This document shows positions 24,153 to 32,382 of a stretch of DNA of 64,000 nucleotides, one piece after another. A program made the translations under genes and the position numbers. The first letter of the stretch is position 1; every line of letters begins with the position of its first letter. Source of the stretch: Alloprevotella rava (GTDB taxonomy: Bacteria > Bacteroidota > Bacteroidia > Bacteroidales > Bacteroidaceae); assembly GCF_014195585.1 (NCBI RefSeq), contig NZ_JACICA010000003.1:124001-188000 (forward strand), in the 5' to 3' direction. Under the pieces are notes generated by a model that had not been told where the DNA came from, ran no database searches, and worked only from the letters and a program-made list of their open reading frames with translations.

Positions 24153-25556
24153 TTAGTCTCTGTTAGCGAGGAATTCCTCCACTTCATCCACATGGTAAGG
24201 TATGCGGTCCTTGCCTAAGAAGCGGCAACCGTCGGCAGTAATGAGCACGTCGTCTTCGATGCGTATTCCGCCGAAGTCTTTGTACTCTTCAACCTTGTCG
24301 AAGTTGATGAAATCGTCGTATGTGTGCTGAGAGCGCCACAGGTCGATGAGGTCTGGGATGAAATAGATACCCGGCTCGTCGGTGACAACAAAGCCCTCTT
24401 CGAGGCGGCGTCCCATGCGCAGACAATTCGTGCCGAATTGGTCGAGATTTGGTCGAGTTTCGTCATCGAAACCAACGTAGGTCTGTCCCAGTCCCTCCAT
24501 GTCGTGAACATCCATGCCCATCATGTGGCCCAGTCCGTGGGGCAGGAAGAGCGCGTGAGCCCCTGCGCGGAGTGCGGCCTCAGTGTCGCCTTTCATCAAG
24601 CCCAGGTCTTTCAGTCGGTTGGCCATGAGTCGGCACACATCGAAGTGTACATCCCACCAGCGAACACCAGGCTTGGCCACATTGAGGGCTAAGTCGTGGC
24701 AGTCCACCACAATCTGGTAAATATCTTTCTGCTTCTGTGTGAAGCGGCCGCTAATTGGGGTAGTGCGCGTATTGTCCGAACAGTAGTGTTCGTTAGTTTC
24801 CGCGCCCGCGTCGCAAAGCATAAGTCGGCCGGCTTCAAGGGCGCGCGGCGACGGATTGCCGTGCATGATTTCCCCGTGCATAGTGACGATGCTCTGGAAC
24901 GAAGGTACTGAACCGTAGGCCATAGCAATACCGTCGATAGTGCCTCCGATAAATTGCTCCGTCACGCCCGGCCGGCAAAGGCGCATAGCCGTTGTGTGCA
25001 TTTTATAACCAATGGCAGCAGCGCGTTCGAGCTCTTCGATTTCTTCTGCCGTCTTTTTGCTGCGTTGTTTAACAACGGCCTGGATGAGAGGCAGAGAGGC
25101 AGCTGCACGCTGTTGTGACGGATGGATATGCAGCAGATCCATGATTTGAATCTGCGTATCGTAGCGATAGGGCGGGAGGAAATGAACCTTACGTCCTTGT
25201 TTGACGGCTTCGTCTACGATGTCGGCCACACGGCTCATAGGAGCATGATTGGGAACTCCTGCTTCCTGTGCCAAGTCGCTCACCGACTGTACGCTACCGT
25301 ACCACACGATGTCGTCAATGTCAATCTCGTTGCCGCAAAGAACCTCGTAGTCCGTGTCGGCATCCATGACGCCAACCAGCCCTTCGCGGTGCTGTGCGAA
25401 ATAGTAGAGGAACGCGCTATCCTGCCTATACTTATAGGCGTTAGAAGGATAGTTCATCGGTGCATCATTATTGCCAAAGAGCAAGATGATGCTATCGCCT
25501 ACAAGCTTCCGAAGTTCTTGGCGGCGCTGAACGTAAGTCTCTTTGCTGAATAACAT
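24153..25556 (-). CDS. pepP: M24B Xaa-Pro aminopeptidase
   Basis: Releases N-terminal residues linked to proline. I start it at ATG 25556 (467 residues), which gives the usual 'MLFSKETYVQRRQELR' N-terminal domain; an ATG 54 codons upstream would lie beyond the promoter at 25612-25619. The N-terminal domain (about 1-170) includes 'DSAFLYYFAQHREGL'. The pita-bread domain has the five metal ligands: Asp in 'LMLCDAGAETNEHYCSD' (two), His in 'LPHGLGHMMGMDVHD', Glu in 'VVTDEPGIYF' and Glu in 'GGIRIEDDVLI'. Confidence 0.93.
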   Translation of the reverse strand: MLFSKETYVQRRQELRKLVGDSIILLFGNNDAPMNYPSNAYKYRQDSAFLYYFAQHREGLVGVMDADTDYEVLCGNEIDIDDIVWYGSVQSVSDLAQEAGVPNHAPMSRVADIVDEAVKQGRKVHFLPPYRYDTQIQIMDLLHIHPSQQRAAASLPLIQAVVKQRSKKTAEEIEELERAAAIGYKMHTTAMRLCRPGVTEQFIGGTIDGIAMAYGSVPSFQSIVTMHGEIMHGNPSPRALEAGRLMLCDAGAETNEHYCSDNTRTTPISGRFTQKQKDIYQIVVDCHDLALNVAKPGVRWWDVHFDVCRLMANRLKDLGLMKGDTEAALRAGAHALFLPHGLGHMMGMDVHDMEGLGQTYVGFDDETRPNLDQFGTNCLRMGRRLEEGFVVTDEPGIYFIPDLIDLWRSQHTYDDFINFDKVEEYKDFGGIRIEDDVLITADGCRFLGKDRIPYHVDEVEEFLANRD

Positions 25557-25611
25557 AGTAGTATGAATAGGTCTCTGCTGAGACCCCTTAATTAGAATAA
25601 ATGTTTCCCCG

Positions 25612-25648
25612 CAAAGATAAGACTTTTTTATGAAAAGTGCTATCTTTG
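25612..25648. promoter_or_regulatory. Divergent -7 boxes
   Basis: TATCTTTG on the minus strand (25619-25612) for the Xaa-Pro peptidase gene, and TATCTTTG on the plus strand (25641-25648) pointing toward the ATP-grasp-like gene at 25875, about 225 nt away. The leader between could hold a small ORF but none is convincing. Confidence 0.55.
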
Positions 25649-25874
25649 CAAGACTTTTTCGTATTCCTTTTTCAACAATGAAAGAGTCTGTAAAAGAAGT
25701 TCCTAATTTTCTCGTCAATGTTCCGCCGTCTATGATGTGGCAGCACGGAGATTCTCATTGTCTGCATAGGCGTTTCAATGGTGTTGTGTACTCTTATTTT
25801 TTCCTCCTTGGCTTGTGTTTTCTGGCTGCTACTTTTTGCATGGAAGTACACCCCAAATATGCTTGTTTTTCTCT

Positions 25875-26726
25875 ATGAAACTCCTCATTTTTAATCCCTC
25901 TCACGATGAGGCCCTGGCCTCTAATTCGCCTTATTATTATCCCTCGAAAGCCGCTCAGTTGCAGGCAGAACGTTTTGCGGGACAACGCTTTCCGTGGGCT
26001 AAAGAAGAGGATGTTTGCTGGACTCCTGGCGAAGCTGTGGATTGGGATGCTATCACGGAGATTCAGCCTTGGGGCTGGGACCCTTTACTTCGCCATCAGT
26101 TATTGCGGGCCGGTGCGCCAGAACGCCTGTTGCCTTCGGAAGAACAAATACAGCGAATTCGTCAACTCAGTTCGCGGCAAACGGTCGTGACGCTTCTACC
26201 TTTGCTTCGCACGGATGTGGCAGAAAGTTTCGGTGATGCGCAGTTTTGCAGTTCCTTTGAAGATGTGGAGCGCGCGTTGCAATGCTGGGGAGATGTCATA
26301 CTGAAATCGCCGTGGAGCTGTAGTGGGCGCGGCGTGTTTAGAGCCAATGGCTCTCTCACCGAAGCTCAGCAAGGGCGCGTCCATCGGATTTTGCGCGAGC
26401 AAGGCGGAATTGAAGTAGAGCCTTTTTATGCTCATGAACAAGACTTTGCGATGGAATTTTCTTACTGTGATGGAAAACTCCATTACGAAGGTATCAATGT
26501 TTTCCAGACCACCCCTTCTGGGCAATATCTGTCCAATCTTTCGCCCGAACTCTTGCGCGTTTCGCCCGATGTGCTCGCAGCAGTGCGCCGAAGCCTTCAG
26601 CAGCACCTCCCCTCTATTCTCGGTGCGGACTATCGAGGGCCGCTCGGTGTCGACATGATGCAGCAAGCGGGCAAAGTGCATCCCTGTGTGGAAATCAACC
26701 TCCGGCGAACGATGGGGCAGTTTTGA
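25875..26726 (+). CDS. Uncharacterised ATP-grasp-like protein
   Basis: 283 residues. The N-terminus 'MKLLIFNPSHDEALASNSPY' is a signature I recall in a Bacteroidetes family with 'NPEHDxALA'. ATP-grasp features: 'VILKSPWSCSGRGVF' (lysine plus flexible Ser/Gly loop, about 140-155), 'QDFAMEFSYCDGKLHYEG' and C-terminal 'GVDMMQQAGKVHPCVEINLR', where Glu and Asn would hold Mg2+. ATP-grasp enzymes join a carboxylate to an amine or thiol, but I can name neither substrate. The start at 25875 keeps the conserved opening; an upstream start adds 20 unrelated residues. It is monocistronic. Confidence 0.6.
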   Translation: MKLLIFNPSHDEALASNSPYYYPSKAAQLQAERFAGQRFPWAKEEDVCWTPGEAVDWDAITEIQPWGWDPLLRHQLLRAGAPERLLPSEEQIQRIRQLSSRQTVVTLLPLLRTDVAESFGDAQFCSSFEDVERALQCWGDVILKSPWSCSGRGVFRANGSLTEAQQGRVHRILREQGGIEVEPFYAHEQDFAMEFSYCDGKLHYEGINVFQTTPSGQYLSNLSPELLRVSPDVLAAVRRSLQQHLPSILGADYRGPLGVDMMQQAGKVHPCVEINLRRTMGQF

Positions 26727-26818
26727 TTGTTAAGCAAATTTAAGTTTTTCTATAACCGTCCTTTTATTTTACATTCGCTCTTGCTGAAATAGAAAAGCGA
26801 GTGTCTACCTTTTCATCG

Positions 26819-26895
26819 TTTTCCTTATTGCGTTGGCCAATACCATAAGCGCGCTGGCCGACATCCTTATTGTGCTGGCTGACACAATAAGGAAA
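26819..26895. repeat. Palindromic intergenic repeat, copy C (degenerate)
   Basis: CCTTATTGCG, then variants of GCTGGCCGACA and CCTTATTG, ending CACAATAAGGA. Core TCAGCTGAC is changed to CTGGCCGAC. It lies in the 558-bp gap 26727-27284, which otherwise holds the 66-bp repeat (27065-27130), a -7-like box at 27255 and no gene. Confidence 0.75.
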
Positions 26896-27064
26896 TCTGC
26901 GCAGCTTCTTATCATGTTCCTGGTTTTCTTTGTCAGAAAAGACAGAAAAGTATAGTGAGAAGTGGGACTTTTTGGCAAAATTGAAGTTTTCGTTATCCGA
27001 CAGATGCGCTCCCATAAGGAAACCAAACGCTTCTCCTTGCGATATTTTCAAACAATTTATCGAA

Positions 27065-27130
27065 GTTGGATTTCGCGCGATTCTCAGGGCGGTAGAATGC
27101 GAGAATAGTTTACAAAAATAGAGCTGCTTC
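27065..27130 (+). repeat. 66-bp repeat, copy 2
   Basis: Counterpart of 13662-13727 with a few small indels; starts GTTGGATTT and ends GCTGCTTC. Confidence 0.65.
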
Positions 27131-27254
27131 TTCTCTTTTCTGTCTGCCTCATTCTCTCTCCCAAAGATGGAGGCGAACAGAACCATACCGCTCTGTGAAT
27201 AGGTATGATTCCCCTTTTTTCTTTCGTCAATCCTCTTTTTCTCCGAAAAAACCG

Positions 27255-27262
27255 TATCTTCG
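27255..27262 (+). promoter_or_regulatory. Variant -7 box before the small OMP gene
   Basis: TATCTTCG, one base from TAnnTTTG, 23 nt before the ATG at 27285. Confidence 0.35.
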
Positions 27263-27284
27263 CGTTTATTAAACTAGAAATTAC

Positions 27285-27761
27285 ATGAAAAAGATTATTT
27301 CTTTCCTCTTTGTGCTTTTCGTTGCAGTTAGCGCGAATGCGCAGTTCCGTGAGGGTACTAAGTATGTCAATGCCTCTCTGTCCAACTTAGGTTTCTCTTA
27401 TAGCAAGGCCGACCGTTTCCGCTTCGGACTTCAGTTGGATGCAGGCTATTATATTGCCGACCGCTGGATGGTCCACGCCAATGCAGGCTATCAGCATACG
27501 AAAGCCGTTGATGATCTCTTTGTTGGTGCAGGTCTTCGCTACAACATTACGCAGAATGGTCTCTATCTTGGAGCTGGTGCCGAATTGGCACATCATACCA
27601 AAGGAAGCACCGACCTTTACATTCCAGCAGAGGTGGGCTATACGTTCTTCCTCAATCGCTACCTCACCATTGAGCCAGCTGTTTATTACAAGATGAGCTT
27701 GAGCCACTTCGGCGATAACAGTACGGCCGGTGTTCGTATTGGTCTGGGTTATTATTTCTAA
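27285..27761 (+). CDS. Small outer-membrane beta-barrel protein
   Basis: 158 residues with signal peptide (about 1-20, 'VAVSANAQF') and eight predicted beta strands ending '...AGVRIGLGYYF', an aromatic C-terminus typical of outer-membrane barrels. 'SKADRFRFGLQLDAGYYIAD' and 'LTIEPAVYYKMSLSHFGD' are characteristic of the OmpA/OmpX-like eight-stranded group in Bacteroidetes. No ligand can be named. Ends at a terminator shared with nothing else; thiL follows with its own start. Confidence 0.82.
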   Translation: MKKIISFLFVLFVAVSANAQFREGTKYVNASLSNLGFSYSKADRFRFGLQLDAGYYIADRWMVHANAGYQHTKAVDDLFVGAGLRYNITQNGLYLGAGAELAHHTKGSTDLYIPAEVGYTFFLNRYLTIEPAVYYKMSLSHFGDNSTAGVRIGLGYYF

Positions 27762-27767
27762 CATCAT

Positions 27768-27820
27768 AAGTCCCCTCCCTGTGTGGCCCATTGTCGGCCT
27801 ACTTCGGGAGGGGCTTTTTA
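27768..27820 (+). terminator. Terminator of the small OMP gene
   Basis: CCCCTCCC (27772-27779) with GGGAGGGG (27806-27813), then a T-run. Loop 26 nt. Confidence 0.75.
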
Positions 27821-27836
27821 TCTTTTATATATCATC

Positions 27837-28868
27837 ATGACACAGATTTCAGAACTGGGAGAGTTTGGGCTGATTCATCATCTGACGGATAAGTTCGAGA
27901 ACAAAAATGCTTCGACCATTAAAGGCGTAGGCGATGATTGCGCCGTGCTTTCTTATCCCGACAAGCAAGTGCTTGTGACGAGCGATATGCTCATGGAGGG
28001 CATCCACTTCGACCTTGTTTACACACCGCTGAAGCATCTTGGTTACAAAGCCGCGCAAGTGAATTTCTCCGATGTGTATGCCATGAACGGAACGCCCCGA
28101 CAGCTCGTGGTGTCGATGGCCTTGGGACGCCGATTCTCTGTGGAAAATGTCGAGGAAATATATGAAGGTCTGCGTTTGGCCTGCGAGCGTCATCAGGTGG
28201 ATCTCGTTGGCGGCGACACTTGTAGCAGTGTCACGGGCCTGGCTCTCAGTTTGACGTGTATAGGTGAAGCACCAGCCGACGATGTTATTTATCGTAGTGG
28301 TGCAAAGGAGAACGACCTCATTTGCGTGAGCGGTAATCTCGGAGCGGCCTACATGGGACTCCAACTGATGGAGCGGGAGAAGCGCGTCTTTGAAAGCCGC
28401 CCCGCACAGGACGCTGAAGCCGCGCAACCCGATTTTGCAGGACGCGAATATCTCCTTGAGCGTTTCCTCAAGCCCGAAGCCCGTCGCGACATTGTGGAAC
28501 GCCTGCGCGCTGCTGGCGTTCGCCCAACGGCCATGATGGACGTCAGCGACGGCCTGTCGAGCGAATTGCTCCACATCTGCCGCGCGAGCCATTGCGGCTG
28601 CCGCGTCTATGAAGAGCGCATCCCGCTCGACTATCAGACGGCTGTGACGGCAGAAGAACTCAATCTGAATGTGACGACCTGCGCGCTCAATGGAGGCGAG
28701 GACTACGAACTGCTCTTCACTGTGCCACTTACCGCCCATGAGAAAGTGGCGGCGATGGACGATGTGGCCGTTATCGGCTCTATCACGCGCGAAGCCTTAG
28801 GCCCACAGCTCGTGGCACGCGATGGACAAGAGTTTGAATTGAAAGCACAAGGGTTTAAGGCTTTTTGA
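27837..28868 (+). CDS. thiL: Thiamine-monophosphate kinase
   Basis: Phosphorylates thiamine monophosphate to the diphosphate. 343 residues from ATG 27837, where the conserved 'SELGEFGLIHHL' begins right away. Motifs: 'GVGDDCAVL' (Mg/ATP), 'SDMLMEGIHFD', 'NFSDVYAMNGTPRQLVVSMAL', 'LVGGDTCSS', 'DVSDGLSSELLHI' and 'GGEDYELLFTV'. A non-conserved insert at about 195-225 ('ESRPAQDAEAAQPDF') is somewhat longer than in some relatives. No other thi gene in the window. Confidence 0.95.
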   Translation: MTQISELGEFGLIHHLTDKFENKNASTIKGVGDDCAVLSYPDKQVLVTSDMLMEGIHFDLVYTPLKHLGYKAAQVNFSDVYAMNGTPRQLVVSMALGRRFSVENVEEIYEGLRLACERHQVDLVGGDTCSSVTGLALSLTCIGEAPADDVIYRSGAKENDLICVSGNLGAAYMGLQLMEREKRVFESRPAQDAEAAQPDFAGREYLLERFLKPEARRDIVERLRAAGVRPTAMMDVSDGLSSELLHICRASHCGCRVYEERIPLDYQTAVTAEELNLNVTTCALNGGEDYELLFTVPLTAHEKVAAMDDVAVIGSITREALGPQLVARDGQEFELKAQGFKAF

Positions 28869-28896
28869 GATAGGAATTATCCGACAGGAGTAACTA

Positions 28897-28941
28897 AAAG
28901 CCCCCTCCAGTATTCCCGCAAAGGGAACAGGAGGGGGCTTT
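28897..28941. terminator. Bidirectional terminator
   Basis: AAAGCCCCCTCC (28897-28908) pairs with GGAGGGGGCTTT (28930-28941), between convergent thiL and DUF488 genes. Confidence 0.85.
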
Positions 28942-29000
28942 GCTTATTAGTTGGACAGGTCAGACTAGTCCGACCTGTTCGAGAACTTCCTTTTTCTTTT

Positions 29001-29363
29001 TTACAACCGCTTTTTCAGCCAGTCGCACAGGACGATGGCGTGGTTGTGTTGCTCGTCTTTAGCACCATAGAGGAGAGTGACGTTGTGCTGCAGGAGTTGC
29101 TCGTGGCAGAGCTCAACAAAGGCCGGAGCTTCGGGGTTGGCGTTGAGTTCGGCCGTATATTGTTCCGAGAAGTCAGGGAAGCGTTCCGGCTGATGATTGA
29201 ACCATTGGCGCAAACTCGTTGTAGGCGAAATCTGTTTGGCCCAATAGTCGATGGCAGCTTTTTCTTTCGCCATGCCACGCGGCCAAAGTTTGTCGGTTAG
29301 GATGCGATAACCATCTGTTAGCTCAACCGGCGCATAGATGCGTTTTACAATAAGCTGATACAT
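29001..29363 (-). CDS. DUF488 family protein
   Basis: 120 residues matching the small DUF488 family: 'VKRIYAPVELTDGYRILTDK', 'LWPRGMAKEKAAIDYWAK' and 'TLLYGAKDEQHNHAIVLCDWL'. Function unknown; cytosolic. Only 12 nt separate it from the FKBP gene upstream, so the two are probably one transcript. Confidence 0.9.
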   Translation of the reverse strand: MYQLIVKRIYAPVELTDGYRILTDKLWPRGMAKEKAAIDYWAKQISPTTSLRQWFNHQPERFPDFSEQYTAELNANPEAPAFVELCHEQLLQHNVTLLYGAKDEQHNHAIVLCDWLKKRL

Positions 29364-29375
29364 ATTCTTTAATTT

Positions 29376-29774
29376 TTAAGAAATACTTATAAGTTCCAAA
29401 TCGAAGATGAGCGTAGAGCAACCAGGAATATCTCCTGAGGAGCGCGTGCCATAAGCCTCAGAGTGAGGGATATAGAGCGTCCAACGGTCGCCAGCATGCA
29501 TAGCGCGCAGGGCAATCTGGAAGCCCGTGATGAGATCACTCACGCGGAAGGCTTCAGGATAGCCACGTTCCCACGCGTCATCAAACACCTTGCCCGAGAT
29601 GAGGCTTCCACGATAGTAGCACGTTACGATGGAGCGCGGCCCGACATCGCGCGTCCCGTCGCCCGACTTAGTGATGCGATACAAGATGCCGTGGGGCAAT
29701 TCGTGGATGCCCTCTTCTTTGCGAATTTCTTCGAGAAATTCCTCGTTTTTTCGGCGATATTCTTTTTTGCTCAT
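29376..29774 (-). CDS. FKBP-type peptidyl-prolyl isomerase
   Basis: 132 residues: a charged helix (1-25) and an FKBP domain (about 28-131) with 'VTCYYRGSLISGKVFDDAW', 'FRVSDLITGFQIALRAMHAGD' and 'YIPHSEAYG...IPGCSTLIFDLEL'. Catalyses proline cis-trans isomerisation. No signal peptide, so cytosolic, unlike many Bacteroidetes FKBP lipoproteins. Confidence 0.92.
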   Translation of the reverse strand: MSKKEYRRKNEEFLEEIRKEEGIHELPHGILYRITKSGDGTRDVGPRSIVTCYYRGSLISGKVFDDAWERGYPEAFRVSDLITGFQIALRAMHAGDRWTLYIPHSEAYGTRSSGDIPGCSTLIFDLELISIS

Positions 29775-29853
29775 ATTGTGTTTTGGGAAAAATAAAGGGG
29801 CTGCGGCATAGGCCAGTCAGCCCCGTTTAGATGTAGGGATATGTCTGAAAAAG

Positions 29854-30486
29854 TTAGGGGAGGCGCAATAGTTGGAACAATTTTGTCGTCCAATCCTCAC
29901 CGTTGACGGCTTGGAAGGTGACTATGCCCAATTCCTGCGCAGCAGAAATGTTGTGGGGCGAGTCGTCGACAAACAGGAGTTCCTCGGGGCGTACGCCTTC
30001 AGCTTCGAGCACGCGGCGGAAGATTTCGGCCGACGGTTTCATCACCTTCATCTGATAGCTCAGATAGAGCGCGTCCACATAGTCGGCAAGGGAATGTCCG
30101 TTGCCGTCAAAGTCCTGGCTCAACGCCCAACCCATCATGAAGGGATTGGTATTAGAAAGGATGGAAAGGCCATAGCCCTCGCGGCGAAGGCGCTGCAGGG
30201 CTTCAAGATTGCGTTGCGGAAGTCCGTCGCAATAGCCGCGCCAAGCGTAGCTACAATCCTCGATGGTCACGGCACGTCCGATGAGCAAACTCAGTTGCCA
30301 GCGGAAGTCCTCCGCCGTAATCTTTCCTTCTTCCAATTCGCCAAAGAATCCCTGCTGCGTGTAAGCACCCAGTCGCTCCTCCGCGTCGAGGAGTCCTATC
30401 TGCTTGAAGCGTTCCACGGCCTGTTGTTGGTTCTGTCGGATGATGACTCCTCCGAAATCGAAAGCAATCCTTTTGATTTTATCCAT
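29854..30486 (-). CDS. HAD family phosphatase
   Basis: 210 residues; HAD motif I 'FDFGGVI' near residue 9-15 (nucleophile Asp10 followed by FGGV), a helical cap, motif II 'LSILSNTNP', motif III Lys in 'MKVMKPSAEIF' and motif IV 'LLFVDDSPHNI'. Resembles the YihX/alpha-D-glucose-1-phosphatase group, but substrate cannot be fixed. It follows the flavodoxin-type gene on the same strand after 41 nt. Confidence 0.9.
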   Translation of the reverse strand: MDKIKRIAFDFGGVIIRQNQQQAVERFKQIGLLDAEERLGAYTQQGFFGELEEGKITAEDFRWQLSLLIGRAVTIEDCSYAWRGYCDGLPQRNLEALQRLRREGYGLSILSNTNPFMMGWALSQDFDGNGHSLADYVDALYLSYQMKVMKPSAEIFRRVLEAEGVRPEELLFVDDSPHNISAAQELGIVTFQAVNGEDWTTKLFQLLRLP

Positions 30487-30527
30487 TGCGTTATCCTTTT
30501 GTTTGTTGCGGCAAAGTTAGTGATTTC

Positions 30528-31154
30528 TCACCGAATGATTCTGAGCGCCAGTCGGCGTGCACGTTGCAAGTCTTTGGGCGTGAGCGGATGTTTCTTTGTG
30601 CCGCCCCGCTCCAGCGTTCCACAGATTCGGAAACCGCTCCATTTCAGGATTTCTTTCAAGGCTCGCACCACGCCGCGCGTTTGATGGAACCAGATGTTGA
30701 ACGGCCAAAACGTGGTGCTGGTGCTGACAATGGCCGCCCGCTTGCCCTTCATCAATCCGATGGGAATACCATGTTTGTCTTCGTCCATCATTCCGTAGAC
30801 GAGGCGATCAAAGAGAATTTTTAATTCGCCAGGGATGTTGCCCCAATAGCAGGGCGCGCCGATGACGAGGAGCTCACACGCCTGCAGTTCCTCCAGCACT
30901 CGCACGGAATCGTCCTCGGGCAGACAGCAAGCGTGCTTACTGCGGCAGTACATACAGCCCGTGCAATGCCTCATTTGTAGGTCGGCCGTTCGGATGAGAC
31001 GCACCTCTTTACCCGCTTCTTGCAGCGTGCGTTGCATTTCTCCCAGCATTTGCGCGATGAGTCCTTTGCGGCGCGGACTAGCATTGATGATGAGCACCCG
31101 TCCCTTGATGGTATCCGTGGGGGCAGGGGAGCAATGGTTATCCTCTGACGGCAT
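30528..31154 (-). CDS. Flavodoxin-fold NAD(P)H-dependent oxidoreductase
   Basis: 208 residues; FMN-binding 'LIINASPRRKGLIAQML' near 20-36, a Cys-rich motif 'CTGCMYCRSKHACCLPEDD' (about 65-83) seen in the iron-sulfur flavoprotein-like branch, and 'VIGAPCYWGNIPGELK'. Its start overlaps the end of the Fe-alcohol dehydrogenase gene by 17 bp, so the two are translationally linked. Likely reduces a quinone, nitro compound or aldehyde partner; the link to an alcohol dehydrogenase suggests detoxification of electrophiles, which is inference. Confidence 0.87.
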   Translation of the reverse strand: MPSEDNHCSPAPTDTIKGRVLIINASPRRKGLIAQMLGEMQRTLQEAGKEVRLIRTADLQMRHCTGCMYCRSKHACCLPEDDSVRVLEELQACELLVIGAPCYWGNIPGELKILFDRLVYGMMDEDKHGIPIGLMKGKRAAIVSTSTTFWPFNIWFHQTRGVVRALKEILKWSGFRICGTLERGGTKKHPLTPKDLQRARRLALRIIR

Positions 31155-32316
31155 ATTCGTAGATTTGACGCGTGTGTTTTTCGTTGAGCGGTACGAAATT
31201 ACCCACCAATTCGCCTTTGGTCACATGGAGGTGGCTATTGATGAGTTCCAGGTCGAAATTGTCGATGCCCAACTCGGCGATGTTTGTAGGCATTCCAATT
31301 GCGTGGAAAAATGCCTTTAAGCGCGCAATGCCTTCAAGCGCATCGGCTCGTTTGTCGGCCGTAGCAGGAACATTCCACACCTTATGTGCGTAGTGGGCCA
31401 CTTTATCTACATTGTGGTCGGCCATAAATGTCAGCCAAGCCGGGAAGATAACTGCCAATCCTGCACCATGTGTGACACCATAGAAAGCACTGAGTTCGTG
31501 CTCAATGGCGTGTGACGACCAGTCCTCCTCGTTGCCCGTCCCGCAGAGTCCCGTGTGTGCCAGCGTACCACACCACATCAGGGCAGCGCGCGCATCATAG
31601 TCGTTGGGACTTGCCAAGACTTTCGGCGTCACCTCAATGATGGTGCGCAGTAGCGACTCACTCAGTGCGTCCGTCACTTCGGTGTGCGGCGTATTGGTGA
31701 AGTAACGCTCTTGGATATGTGCCATCATATCGACCGCACCGGCCGCTGTCTGATAGGGCGGGAGCGTCATGGTAAGTTCGGGGTTCATGATAGCAAACTT
31801 CGGACGCAGGGCGCGTGGCGTTCGGAGGCTGATCTTTTTGTTTGTGCTCACTTGTGTGATAACGGAGTTGCCCGAGCCCTCACTACCCGCAGCCGGAATG
31901 GTGAGAACAACGCCCACGGGCAGTGCGGTTTGAACAATGGCCGTACCTGCATAAAAGTCCCAGAAATCGCCATCATAAACCAGTCCGGCAGCAATGGCCT
32001 TGGCCGTGTCGATAACAGAACCGCCGCCAACAGCCAGCAGCATATCGACCTGTTTTTCCTTACCCAAGCGAATACCTTCATAGACCATCGTGTCCGTGGG
32101 ATTGGGTTGGATACCGCCAAAGAGCGTGTAGTCGACGCCCGCCTTACGGAGTGATTCCTCCACTCGGCCTAACAATCCTGTACGAACAATGCGTTCGCTA
32201 CCATAAACCAGCAATACGTGGCGGCCACCATACCGTGCCACCAATTCTCCCGTTCGTTCTTCCGTGTTCTTACCGAAGACGAACTCCGTAGGGCTATAAA
32301 ATTCAAAGTTGTTCAT
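31138..32316 (-). CDS. Iron-containing (butanol-type) alcohol dehydrogenase
   Basis: 392 residues from ATG 32316, giving the conserved 'NNFEFYSPTEFVFGK' opening. NAD(P) motif 'AVGGGSVIDTAKAIAAG' near 95-111; metal ligands in 'IEHELSAFYGVTHGAGLAV' (two His) and 'GAVDMMAHIQERYF' (Asp, His). Interconverts an aldehyde and alcohol with NAD(P)H. Overlaps the flavodoxin-type gene, and ends 11 codons after it begins; the order is dehydrogenase then reductase, then HAD. Confidence 0.92.
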   Translation of the reverse strand: MNNFEFYSPTEFVFGKNTEERTGELVARYGGRHVLLVYGSERIVRTGLLGRVEESLRKAGVDYTLFGGIQPNPTDTMVYEGIRLGKEKQVDMLLAVGGGSVIDTAKAIAAGLVYDGDFWDFYAGTAIVQTALPVGVVLTIPAAGSEGSGNSVITQVSTNKKISLRTPRALRPKFAIMNPELTMTLPPYQTAAGAVDMMAHIQERYFTNTPHTEVTDALSESLLRTIIEVTPKVLASPNDYDARAALMWCGTLAHTGLCGTGNEEDWSSHAIEHELSAFYGVTHGAGLAVIFPAWLTFMADHNVDKVAHYAHKVWNVPATADKRADALEGIARLKAFFHAIGMPTNIAELGIDNFDLELINSHLHVTKGELVGNFVPLNEKHTRQIYEYAVRG

Positions 32317-32333
32317 ACCTGTGTGTTCTTGAA

Positions 32334-32366
32334 ATAAAAAAGGCCTCATCCAGAAGGACGAGGCCT
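32334..32366 (-). terminator. Terminator of the S8 protease gene
   Basis: AGGCCTC (32341-32347) with GAGGCCT (32360-32366); the A-run at 32336-32341 gives the U-run for minus-strand transcription. Confidence 0.75.
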
Positions 32367-32382
32367 ATGAGAGTTTTTATAC

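Noticed and set aside
25630-25878. 82-residue ORF before the ATP-grasp-like gene
   Set aside because: It begins before the predicted transcript start and overlaps the next gene's start out of frame; no recognised family.
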